A stretch of DNA of 64,000 bases from Siniperca chuatsi (Eukaryota > Chordata > Actinopteri > Centrarchiformes > Sinipercidae): NCBI RefSeq assembly GCF_020085105.1, contig NC_058046.1, forward strand, positions 8,950,175-9,014,174, in the 5' to 3' direction. Each line of letters begins with the position of its first letter. The stretch's first letter is position 1. This document shows positions 1-20,948 of this stretch, in pieces. A program made the translations under genes and the position numbers. The notes below the pieces were generated by a model, which did not search any database, was not told where the DNA came from, and saw only the letters and a program-made list of their open reading frames with translations.

Positions 1-1080
1 GGCTCAGCTCATATAAATGAGGGGGAGAGGGTGAAATACACAAAAGGAGAGTTCCAGCTACTACACTGCACTATACTTCTCTTCTCAAACCAAAACATTC
101 CACTCTTTCCCAATTACCCTGTCATGTTTTCAAAGCCTGGAGTTACATGTCTTCTCAGTCTATCTGTGATTATGTGAGTGTGATCTGTGTGACGGTACCT
201 GAACTTTATAGCCTTGCCTGTGGTGTGTTTTACCTTCAACACCCCTGGCCTGGACTGCTTGGACCCCATTCTATAATCACTACCAGAGTCTCTGGCAGAG
301 CTGCCCCCCTTCCCCAGCCCCTGGTTTCTTGTCAGTCGTGATTAATGGCACTAGGGCCCCGGCGCGGCTTACGCTGCCAGTTCCAGCGATGTTCCCTTGA
401 TACTTAATGAACTCTGACAAACTTCTTTTCCCTTGCTCTGTTGTTCCCTTTCCCCTCCACCACCCCGCCCCTCCCTGTTTAAAATGCAGGGCACAGAGCT
501 GCCACTGCAGCACCTTGGGGTTAGCTCTGGTCTTTTCTAAATTTCTCAAGAGGCCAATGTCCAAAAATAAAGCGCCACAGCCATTTTAGTGTTAAGACCA
601 TTAGTTGTGTATCACTTCCAGTGGCTTGTTGCTGATTGAAGATGAAATAAATAGACTTTTTGAGTTTTTCAGTAATTGCTTTTTGTAATTGGTAGACTGT
701 AGTCTAATATTCTTTTATAAACATCAGACTTTCTGTTTTTGGCTTTTGCTAACAGCCAACCTTATCCGCTGCAAATTAATGAATGGTTGAAACATCTGCT
801 GCAAGATAACAGTGAAAGTCTGTAAAAATGTTAAAATCATGGCAGACTGAGGTAGTAGGACAATGCAGCCTTTTCAACAGTTTTCTCATGAAAATGAAGC
901 AGTGCAACTCAGCTGGTCTCTATCGCCGTCTGCTGTTCACATCAGGAAAGTGGATGAAACACTTCTCATCAACTTTCACATCTTAACTGAAAGATAGAAA
1001 AGAAGTTAAAAACATTGGGGTCAAGGACATGCATGCTACTTTCAAATAAAACCAAAATTTGATCACTATTAAAGTATTTT
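1..1080. other. No recognised gene; possible 3' UTR or intergenic DNA
   Basis: No open frame here has a recognisable domain or flanking splice signals. Two AATAAA-type signals on the plus strand, near 567 and 645, would fit the tail of an upstream plus-strand gene whose coding part lies left of the window, but nothing else supports that. The short open frames on both strands look random. Confidence 0.3.
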
Positions 1081-1087
1081 AAAACAC

Positions 1088-1667
1088 TTTGTTAACACTT
1101 TCTATGAAGCCCATGTCTGTAATGCATTATAAACATACTTATAATGCCATATGCTCTACTTATAACAACTTAGAATTATAGATATAAGCACTCATAAATA
1201 TCCATAATGCTTAATAACAATAATCATAACACATTATAACGCCCATGTCTATAATGTAGTGATGTGTCGGTTCGCGAATGAGTCGGCTCCTTTAAGTGAA
1301 CAATGGGAGCTGATTCTGAGACGACACCCCCCTGATGGAAAAAGAAATGCCACATTATAATGCATCATAACAGTGATTATAATGCATTATAAAATGGTTA
1401 TAATTCATTTCAACTACGAGAATTATACTATGATTCTTGCCAAAAGAAAATGTCAGTGAGTGAACGGCAATTATGAAGTATTATGATACTTGACTTTATA
1501 AGTCATTATAAAATGCTTTATAATGTGTTATGATTAATTTTATATAGCATTATGTATGAGTGCTTATAACTATTATTAAAATAACATTGCTATAAGAACA
1601 GTATAACATATTATAAGTATGTTTATAATGCATTATAGACATGGGCTTCATAGAAAGTGTTAACAAA
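1088..1667. mobile_element. MITE-like element with long terminal inverted repeats
   Basis: The left end (1088 onward, TTTGTTAACACTTTCTATGA) is repeated as its reverse complement at the right end (ending 1667). The inverted match extends about 50 bp on each side and includes the MITE's characteristic ATAATGCATTATAA motifs. The interior is AT-rich, without coding capacity, and repeats the ATTATAATGC theme many times. Around 1258-1350 sits a GC-richer block unlike the rest (starting GATGTGTCGGTTCGCGAATG), probably a second repeat inserted inside. No clear target duplication was resolved, so the superfamily is left open. Confidence 0.75.
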
Positions 1668-1734
1668 ACTTTTTCACCACAGTTTTTAGTGTTGGATTTT
1701 ACAGTAGCAAAGCTATGGAGGCTTATTAACATGA

Positions 1735-1830
1735 GACTTTCAGCTCAGTTTTTATGGGTTCCAGCTCATAAACGGATGAGGGAAATGAGGTGGATAGTCA
1801 ACTTAAGGAAACCTTGCAACTAGAAACAAA
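1735..1830 (+). mobile_element. Small LINE fragment (RNase H region)
   Basis: The translation around 1742-1765 reads FLWVPAH, the same motif as in the RNase H domain of the full LINE at 7668-7690, and is followed by a decayed continuation. It is a short relic of the same LINE group, in the same orientation as the two larger copies downstream. 1831-2229 is probably further decayed repeat DNA, but I cannot assign it. Confidence 0.5.
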
Positions 1831-2229
1831 CAAACAACAAACATTTGCACCAAACAAATACCAATTTGCAGAAGGCTATGAACAGCTTCCAGGAGTGTTG
1901 GGAAAAGGGAAGAACAGGATGACATTAATGCCACTTTGGAGGAAATATCAGGGTTACCACCGGGTGATAAAACTAAACCAAAGAGTGTGCGTCTTTTTTA
2001 TTTTTTTTTTGGGGGGGGGGTATGCCCTCCAGTTCTGTAAGTACTATAAATAGTTTATAAAATTTCAAATAAGCATGTTAATCGTATTTTCCTCTGGACA
2101 ACAGTGGCCCTAAACGAGCAAATTATGAGTGGGAATCTGGTCGACTCACTCTCGCACTACACCATGGATGTATACACGCACGACAGATGCTGTTGGTTGA
2201 CCACCCACGAAGGGGCGCTGGTGCACCAA

Positions 2230-3127
2230 TTTGGATGCCGAAACTATCTGACAAATCTCAGATAGTTTTGTCATTAAAAACGGGATACCACAAGGAAGGG
2301 ACATTAACAAGAAAGTGAAAAAGTACAAATTAGATACTATACAACACAGTCCAGCAGTTATTCATAGCAGCATTTCCCCACGGATATTTCCACAACCCAG
2401 AGTAAATCTTCAAATATTAGAAAAAATGAGAGAGTGGACAGAGAGGAATAATAATATTGTGTGCATGGTTCAAGAGTATCAAGAGAAAAGTTACTATAAT
2501 TATCTTAATATTTTTACAGATATATACATCCCAGAATCTGACAAAGGAAGTGTTAAGAGAATCTCAAACATGTTATCAGTATACACAGCAGAAGTCTTCA
2601 GTGGGTAGAGGAGGTGAAACCGATTAAAGTGGTGGTATGTTCAGATTCTGTTGCTGCAATACAAAGTATACAGTCAGGAGAAACAGTCCGAGAGGATCTT
2701 TTAATTGAGGTTTATATGAGCCTACTAAATCTGCAGCAACTAGGAATAGATGTTCATTTCTGCTGGATACCAGCACACGTTGGAATAGAGGGAAATAAGA
2801 TTGCAGATAAACTTGCTAAAAATGCACTAAACAAAAATGAAAATTACATTTTAGAAAATTGTTTTGGGAGATCAGAAGCAAAATCACTAACTCGTCAGGG
2901 AATAATGACATCATGGCAGGAAACATGGAACAATGACAGTAAGGGTAGAGAATACTATAAAATCCAAAAATCAGTCAGATTTAATCAAGGTAAATGTAGG
3001 AAAGAAGTTGATATCTTTTCTAGACTAGGACACACAGGGCTTAATGCTACCTTGTATACCATAAAAATGGCAGTGTCAGATAAATGTGAGACTTGTAACT
3101 GTAAGGAATCTGTTGAACATGTGCTGA
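2230..3127 (+). mobile_element. Degenerate I-clade LINE fragment: RT motif and RNase H
   Basis: 2260-2300 encodes a broken reverse-transcriptase motif (LKNGIPQG). 2500-2560 holds a decayed start of RNase H (FTD). From 2614 an intact frame of about 170 residues gives the rest of the RNase H domain: CSDSVAAI with its catalytic Asp, then WIPAHVGIEGNKIAD with the final His/Asp pair, then a Cys-rich tail (CETCNC...EHVLMG). The copy stops abruptly at about 3127, where the 5' end of the next LINE begins. It is a different subfamily from the downstream copy, with clearly diverged protein sequence. Confidence 0.8.
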
Positions 3128-3136
3128 TGGGAGCGA

Positions 3137-4483
3137 GTGGAAGGTCGAGATTCGAAAAAGATGGCGGCAGCATCAGCAGGCCGAGAACGAAAAAATAGTA
3201 GTCGAAAGTTTACGGGAAAAACAAGTGGAAGTGGAAATATCTTTTGTGAGGCGATTGAGCGTGACTGTTCTGTGAATGGATCAGAGGTAGGTAATGCTAG
3301 TTGGGCTGAAATGGATTGCAGTGATGAGAGGGATGAAGAGAATGAGGGGGAAGTAGGGAGATTGATACATATCAATCAAGATAAAGGGAGTAAAAGAGCT
3401 AGAAGTGATAATGAAGAGAAATCGGAGAATGGAGATGACGAGATAGAGGGAAATCAAAGAGAAAGACCTGACAAATACACAATCATAGTAAGATTTAATG
3501 AGAAATCGCAAAGTGACATGAAGAAAATCAACCCATTTACTTTGACAACAGCCCTGGCGAATAAAATGGGAGAAATAATATACGCAAAGGTGCTAAATGA
3601 TGGTAATCTACTGATAAGATGTGCAAATGAAAATCAAGTTGAGAAAGCTCTTAAAATGAAAGAGATAGGGAAAATTAAGGTGGAAAGCTCAGGGAAATTG
3701 GGGGGGAAAAATGATGTTGGAAGTAAAGGAGTCATCACAGGAGTGCCAATGAGTGTAGGAATGGAGGAAATCAAGAAGAATATCAAAGGAGGAAAAGTAA
3801 TAAAAGCTCAAAGGCTGAAAACAACAAGAGAAGAAGTAAAAAAGGAAAGTGAAACAGTATTGATTGAATTTGAAGAAGACAATATGCCAAAAAAGGTATT
3901 CCTGGGTTTCTTGAGTTACCCAGTGAGAGTTTATGTTCCAAAACCATTAAGATGTTTTAACTGTCAAAGATTTGGTCATATAGCTAGGAGCTGTAAAGAG
4001 CAGAGAAGATGCGCAAGATGTGGGGGGGATCATGAATATGGGATGTGTGGAGCAGGAGTACAGCCAAAGTGCTGTAATTGTGGTGGAGCTCATAATGTGG
4101 CCTACGGAGGTTGTGAGATTATGAAACGCGAGAATGAAATCCAGAAGACAAAAGTAGAAAGAAAAATGACCTACGCTGAAGCAGCAAGCATGGTAAATGG
4201 AAAGAACAAAGGTAGTAGCAATAACAGTAACAGTCAAGGGACAATCAGGAACCAAGAGCAGGAAAAAAGATCAAATGACAGGGTTTACGTGGATAAAAGA
4301 GACCTGGTTACATTCATTGCAGGTGTTATTAATAGTACTGCGGATGTTAAATCCAAAAATGATAAAATTCAGCTAGTAGTTAAAGCAACAGTGAATCACC
4401 TTGGATTAATAGGACTGACGTGGGAAGAGGTGAGGGAAAACCTTGCCATTCAGTCAAGTCAGGATGTACCATGGGTTGGTTAA
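3137..4483 (+). CDS. LINE ORF1 protein, gag-like with CCHC zinc knuckles
   Basis: This is an uninterrupted frame of 448 codons. The N-terminal third is charged and low-complexity (rich in E, D, R, S). The middle (about residues 110-260) is lysine-rich. Near residues 273-330 there are three zinc-knuckle motifs: CFNCQRFGHIARSC, then a CARCGG...C unit, then CCNCGGAHNVAYGGC. By family knowledge such ORF1 proteins bind LINE RNA and form ribonucleoprotein particles. The stop at 4481-4483 lies just before the ORF2 start at about 4492. The frame is intact even though ORF2 is broken. The start could be an internal Met, and the true N-terminus is uncertain. Confidence 0.75.
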   Translation: MEGRDSKKMAAASAGRERKNSSRKFTGKTSGSGNIFCEAIERDCSVNGSEVGNASWAEMDCSDERDEENEGEVGRLIHINQDKGSKRARSDNEEKSENGDDEIEGNQRERPDKYTIIVRFNEKSQSDMKKINPFTLTTALANKMGEIIYAKVLNDGNLLIRCANENQVEKALKMKEIGKIKVESSGKLGGKNDVGSKGVITGVPMSVGMEEIKKNIKGGKVIKAQRLKTTREEVKKESETVLIEFEEDNMPKKVFLGFLSYPVRVYVPKPLRCFNCQRFGHIARSCKEQRRCARCGGDHEYGMCGAGVQPKCCNCGGAHNVAYGGCEIMKRENEIQKTKVERKMTYAEAASMVNGKNKGSSNNSNSQGTIRNQEQEKRSNDRVYVDKRDLVTFIAGVINSTADVKSKNDKIQLVVKATVNHLGLIGLTWEEVRENLAIQSSQDVPWVG

Positions 4484-4491
4484 TCTTAATT

Positions 4492-7400
4492 ATGGTAATC
4501 CTCCTACAATGGAATGCCAGGAGTTTACTGGCTAATGGTCAGGAATTCAAACACTGGCAGTGAAACCGGACATAATCTGTGTTCAAGAAACTTGGCTGAA
4601 GCCAAACTTAGATTTTATAATTTATGGATATTTAGGGATAAGAAAAGATAGAGATCTTGGAAAAGGCGGGGGTTGTGCTACATTTATCAAAAAAGGAATC
4701 CCATATAGACAGCTGGGTGTGGGAGATGATCAGGAATGTGTAATGGTGGAAATATGGGATGGGGGAAATGGTCATAATAAATTATGACAATCCCTGCAAA
4801 AGTTTGGATCTGAATAACTTACTGACAATACAAGGGCAAGACAAAAATAAAGTGGTGTGGTGCGCAGACTTTAATGCTCACAGTACAGTGTGGGGAGGCG
4901 ATCATACTGACTCAAATGGAAGGGTAATTGAAGACTTGATGGAGGATAGGAATTTAGTTTGTATGAATGATGGTAGAGGTACGAGAATAAATGTAAATAC
5001 AGGGAAAGAATCAGCAATAGATCTTACCTTAGTATCTAACTCGCTAGCTGGTATTAGTAACTGGGAGATTTGGACAAGTAATACAATAGGTAGTGATCAT
5101 TATCCAGTTGTTTGTTCATTTGGAGAAAGAGGGGGGAAAAGACCAGGTGATGGAAGTCCGAAATGGATATTTGAGAAGGCAGATTGGGACAATTTCCAGA
5201 TATTGAGTGAGGAGGCGATAATGAGGATGGAGGTATCTGAAGATGTCGATGAGCTGAGTAATCAGTTTACATCAGCAATTATAATAGCAGCAGAGAGTTC
5301 CATTCCAAAAAATAAAAATAGGAAGAAGAGAAAATTGGTACCATGGTGGTCAGAGGAATGTCAGCAGGCAGTAAGGGATAGGAATAAAGCATTCAGACTA
5401 GTCAAAAGAACCCATAATATGCAACATTTAATCCAGTGCAAGAAGGCACAGGCTACAGTGAGAAGAACAGTACGACAGGCTAAGGGGGCTAGCTGGAGGA
5501 CGTTTTGTGATGGGATAGGTAGAACAACTCCAGTAAGTGCAGTATGGGGAATGATAAAGAGGATGGGAGGAGATAGAAGGGAATGGGAATACCCGGTTAT
5601 AATAACAGAGGAATGTTCAGCAGTGTCAAATAGGGAAAAAGCAGAGAGCATGGTCAAAGCATTTGCAAAGATACATAGTTCAGAAAACCTATCAGATGAA
5701 GAGAGAAGAAGGAGAGAGGGGAAGATAAGACATTATCCAGGGATATTAGAAAGGAAGGAGGAAGTAGATTGTATAATAGATGAACCATTTACAATGGAAG
5801 AAATGAAGAGAGCAATAAAAATGTCAAGATCATCATCACCGAGTAAAGATAAAGTATGCTATGTGATGTTAAAAAATTTAGGAGAAAGTGCGCTTCTGAA
5901 ATTGTTGCATCTGTATAATAGAGTCTGGGAAGAGGGAAGATTGCCAAAAACATGGAAAGAAGCAGTTGTAATTCCGATAAGGAAACCTGGCAAGGATCCA
6001 TCAAAACCCATCAGCTATAGACCAATAGCATTAACCTCTAATGTATGCAAAATAATGGAAAGAATGATAACAGAAAGGTTATCATATGAGCTTGAGAAAA
6101 AGGAAAAGATAGCAAATTATCAGAGTGGGTTTAGGAAAGGTAGGAGTACCATGGATGCAGTTGTTAGACTAGAAGGTGAAATAAGGAGAGCTCAGGAAAA
6201 TAAAGAGGCAGTAATTGCAGTGTTTTTGGATATAGAAAAAGCTACGATATGATGTGGAAGGAGGAGTTCTGATTAAGTTACACAAGTTGGGGATTGAGGG
6301 AGAGTTTTCAATTGGATAAAAGAGATTTTTGTGTGTGAAAGGAATATCCAAGTAAGAATAGGATCAGAACTGTCAAGTCAGTATACGGTAGAAAATGGTA
6401 CACCTCAAGGTAGTGTAGTGAGCCCACTACTATTCATAATAATGATTAATGATATCTTTTTAAAGATTCCAGCTGATGTAGGTAGGTCACTTTTTGCAGA
6501 CGATGGGGCTCTGTGGAAGAGGGGGAAAAATATGGATTATGCAGTTGGGAAAGTGCAAGGAGCTGTAGATAAAGTGGTGGAGTGGGGGAAAGAGTGGGGA
6601 TGTAGATTCTCAGTGGAAAAAAACAAAAGTGTTCTTTACTAATAAGAGAATAGATGAAAGATTGAAAATAAGGATGTATGGGAAAGAAATAGAGAGAGCA
6701 GGAACATTCAAATTCCTGGGGGTGCTTTTTGTTTAACATGGGTAGATCATATTAGAAGAATAGTGGAAAAAAGTAAAAAAGTAATAAATGTTATGAGATG
6801 CTTGACTGGTAGAGAATGGGGGGCAAGTTGCCAAGCACTGAAAAGAGTTTATGTGTCCCTGATAAGATCTACGGTGGACTATGGCAGTATAGTGTATACA
6901 TCAGCAGCTAGATCCCATTTAAAACAATTGGATGGGATTCAGGCTCAAGCGTTGAGAGTGTGTAGTGGAGCATTTAAGACATCGCCTGTCTCAGCTATCC
7001 AGGTAGAGGTAGGAGAGATGCCTCTGGAACTAAGGAGACGGCATATAATAGCAAATTACTGGGTTAACTTGCAGGGGCATAATGACTCGCACCCCACAAA
7101 AGAAGTGCTGAAGGAATGCTGGAGGAAAGAGAGAAGTAAAAAGGACAACTTTGGTCATATAGGGAATAAAACCGCAGAAGAGCTCGGGGCATCTGATATG
7201 AAAATCAGCTCTTCAATAGTTCATCCAGTGATAGCCCCATGGAAGATGAGATGTCCGGGGGTAGATTGGTATCTATTAGAGATTAAAAGGAAAGGAAAAA
7301 GTGCGGATTTGGTTGGGATGTTTAATGATTATATGACTAAAGTATATAAAAACTATACTCAAATATATACAGATGGCACTAAGAACCCTGAAACAGGGGT

Positions 7401-8301
7401 AACAGGAATGGGAGTGGTGGTTCCAGCAAGAGGAATTGAAATCAATAGAAGAACATCTAATAACTTAGCAGTTTGTACAGTGGAGATGGTTGCAATTTTA
7501 GTCGCATTACGTTGGGTGGAAGAAGCGAAAATTGACAGAATCATAATATGTACAGATTCAGCTTCAGCTCTAGTTAGTCTAGTATCGTTCCAGTCAAGTC
7601 GACAGGATATACTTTATGAAATTCTCTACTCAGTTACAAGAATAACACACCAGGGAGGACTAGTTACATTTTTATGGGTTCCAGCGCATATGGGAGTGAA
7701 GGGGAATGAAAAAGTGGACAAGGTTGCAAAGAAGGCATTAAAGAAGGAAAATGTAGAAATGCAAATAAGAATCAGTAAAGCGGAAGTAAAATGTATAATC
7801 TGGGAAAGAATTAACCAGAAATGGCAAGAAATGTGGGATAGTGAGGGGAAAGGGAGACATTTATACCATATCCAAAAGAGTATTAAAGTAAATAAGGTAG
7901 GAGGGGGAAACAGAAAAGAGGAAACGGTACTAAGGAGACTGAGGCTGGGACACTGTTTTTTCTTTCCTTCCCCCCTAAATCCCTGGGAAATTGTAGATTA
8001 TGGTTTACTGACTGATCCACACTCCAGAACAGAAGGTGGCGGTAATGCACCATTAAGCTGGTTGCCAACCGCCGTTAAAAAAGAAGAAGAAGATGTGCTG
8101 ATGGGATGTAGGAGGTTCAGTGTAGAAAGAGAAAGACTGAAGGGCAGAGTGGCAGAGATGGGCAGGGAGTGGAGCATCAAAGGTCTGTTAGAGACGGGGG
8201 ATAAACAGTTACAGGTTCAAAGGGCTTTTTCCCGTTTGTTAGTTTTGGTTAGTCATGATGTTCCACACTCCGATACAGTAGGTGGCGGCATGCACCTTTA
8301 A
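4492..8301 (+). pseudogene. LINE ORF2: endonuclease, reverse transcriptase, RNase H (frameshifted)
   Basis: The reading frame is split into pieces. 4492-4555 begins the endonuclease (WNARSLLANGQEF). 4560-4787 continues it (DIICVQETWL, with the catalytic Glu). 4759-6252 gives CADFNAH, SDHYPV and the reverse-transcriptase fingers (SYRPIALTSNVCKIMERM, YQSGFRKGRSTMDA). After a frameshift near 6240 comes 6331-6642 with NGTPQGSVVSPLLF and the catalytic FADD box. After another near 6640-6740, 6763-8301 gives the thumb region and RNase H (YTDGTK, TVEMVA, CTDSAS, VPAHMGVKGNEKVD). At least four indels are needed to join these. At 7955-8095 about 140 bp of foreign LINE tail replaces part of the Cys-His region. 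Confidence 0.85.
7955..8095 (+). mobile_element. Nested LINE 3' tail ending in (GAA)n
   Basis: Starting right after the LGH motif, this segment is pyrimidine-rich and then resembles the 3' end of the host LINE itself. CCACACTCCAGAACAGAAGG at 8019 matches CCACACTCCGATACAGTAGG at 8263, both are followed by GGCGGNNATGCACC, and both finish in AAGAAGAAGA. It therefore looks like a short 3'-end fragment of a relative of the host LINE, inserted on the same strand. Confidence 0.75.
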
Positions 8302-8340
8302 CGTTGGTTTGTAGTCCGCCAGTAAAATCGAAGAAGAAGA

Positions 8341-9903
8341 AGCAAAAGATAGCAGGTTCCTGTACCTGCTTCTTATCTATTGTTAGTGTCCTCGGAAGAA
8401 ATTACAGGTAAGACCTGCCGCGCAAGAATAAAATGTGTTAATATGTATTTAAACAAAGTATCTGGTATCCCTTGTTTTGTTTAATATGACAGTAGCATGT
8501 CAAAAGGAGACGAGACGTGCTGATATTGTTTGCTAACTTGTAACGTTAGCAAAGGTTCATCAATATTTGGCCTTGTTGTGCTTTGATGCAAACGGTAAAG
8601 AGTAATGTTAGCTAGGTTGTGACATCTAGGTAAGCTAACTGATGGTATCGCTGAACTGGTCTGCTATTTGAAGAGACGCCTCTTTTTGAGGCAGGAATAA
8701 TATAGTAACTTGCATTATGCTACCACAGCTAGCTCGAAACCAAATGCGGTTAAAATGTTTGGATATTTAAAGTTGACTTTCTAATAAGTCATACATACCT
8801 GTCATAATTTATTTACTTTACGACTGCATACACATCTTTAGATTCACTCCTTTCATTCGGCATACACGTGTTACACAAAATTGTGTTTATTTTTTTATAA
8901 AGTTTGAAGTTTGAACTTCTTCAAGGCTCTAACTTAGTCGTTTCCGTGAAGCAGAGAAAGCGGAGTCCACCACTTTTCGAAAACTTTTGTTTGGTAGATA
9001 ATTTGATATTCTGAAATTGCCAGAAGACCTTTTCCAGTCGTGCAAGATGTTAAACACTGTTGTAACAGTTAAGTGTCTTTGCAACGATACCTGCGTTACT
9101 AGCTTTATGAGTGTTCCCTCCGTTCTGCTGGATGTCAGTACAACTACACATCTTATTTTACACATTATCTTAGGTGTAACTATCGGGACACACAGTTCTT
9201 GTTGCAGATCAGATGATTCTAAGTTCATATGTTACTTAATTGTATCTTTGTTTATTTCCATTGGCATTTAAAATCGCTTACAAACAAAATACCAAAACAA
9301 ACAAACATACCAAATTTAAAGAATGGAAAATTCATATGTAACAGGATGTAACATACAAAGGGAAATTGTATAAACATCCCTGTATAAACACTATGACTCT
9401 GAGAGGAGTCCATTGTTGAGCCAGCAGGGTCACCGGATTGTGTCTTTGCAAATCCTTACTAACCAAAGCTGAGACAGCTCCTCGTCCAACTCTTTCAGCT
9501 TAAACTAGCTGAAATAAATGTTATCATATATAAGTGAATGTTGTGGAATATACTGACAGATTTATTTTTTGTATGACGAGAGGTTACAACGTTTTCGCAC
9601 TTTAGCGTCAATCCTCTTTAAGTGTGACAAGGTCACTGAGTCCCAGCTGATGCCTTCCTAAGCCAGAGCTGAGAGGAGATAAACCAGTGCGCAAGAAGCC
9701 AGCTCCAACATGTTACTGCCGTACTACACAAGCTGCTCACTGAGTGCAGGTCATGCTGACTGGATGGATAGTCAGAGTTTATTAGTACTTGTAGTTGGGA
9801 GCATTTGGTTTTAATTAAGGCAGGGCATTGTGTAAACACCAGAAGAGAAACTCTGTTCCCATCTGCTCATTTTCACATGCTGTCTTCCCTGTCTGCCTGC
9901 CAG
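8341..9903 (+). promoter_or_regulatory. Presumed erlin2 promoter and 5' UTR intron region
   Basis: There is no coding potential. The translation start at 9905 is preceded at once by a pyrimidine tract and CAG (9901-9903), which looks like a splice acceptor, so at least one non-coding first exon should lie upstream. A strong donor, ATTACAG followed by GTAAGA, sits at 8407/8408 and is a candidate end for that exon. The remainder is AT-rich with no element I can name. Assigning the first exon is inference and needs transcript data. Confidence 0.35.
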
Positions 9904-9904
9904 G

Positions 9905-20948
<11,044 letters not shown>

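Larger units (their letters stand above)
3128..8340 (+). mobile_element. Nearly full-length I-clade (Nimb/I-like) LINE with RNase H
   Basis: The element runs from a short GC-rich 5' leader (about 3128) through ORF1 and ORF2 to a (GAA)n tail at about 8325-8340. The order is gag-like ORF1 with three CCHC knuckles, then apurinic endonuclease, reverse transcriptase, RNase H and a Cys-His region. That order, plus RNase H, places it with the I group rather than CR1/Rex1 or L1, which lack RNase H. ORF2 carries several frameshifts, so this copy is dead. It lies on the same strand as erlin2 and ends only about 70 bp before a candidate erlin2 first-exon donor. Confidence 0.85.

Noticed and set aside
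3137-8301. Host gene with zinc knuckles and nuclease
   Set aside because: Domain order endonuclease, reverse transcriptase, RNase H and a (GAA)n tail identify a LINE.
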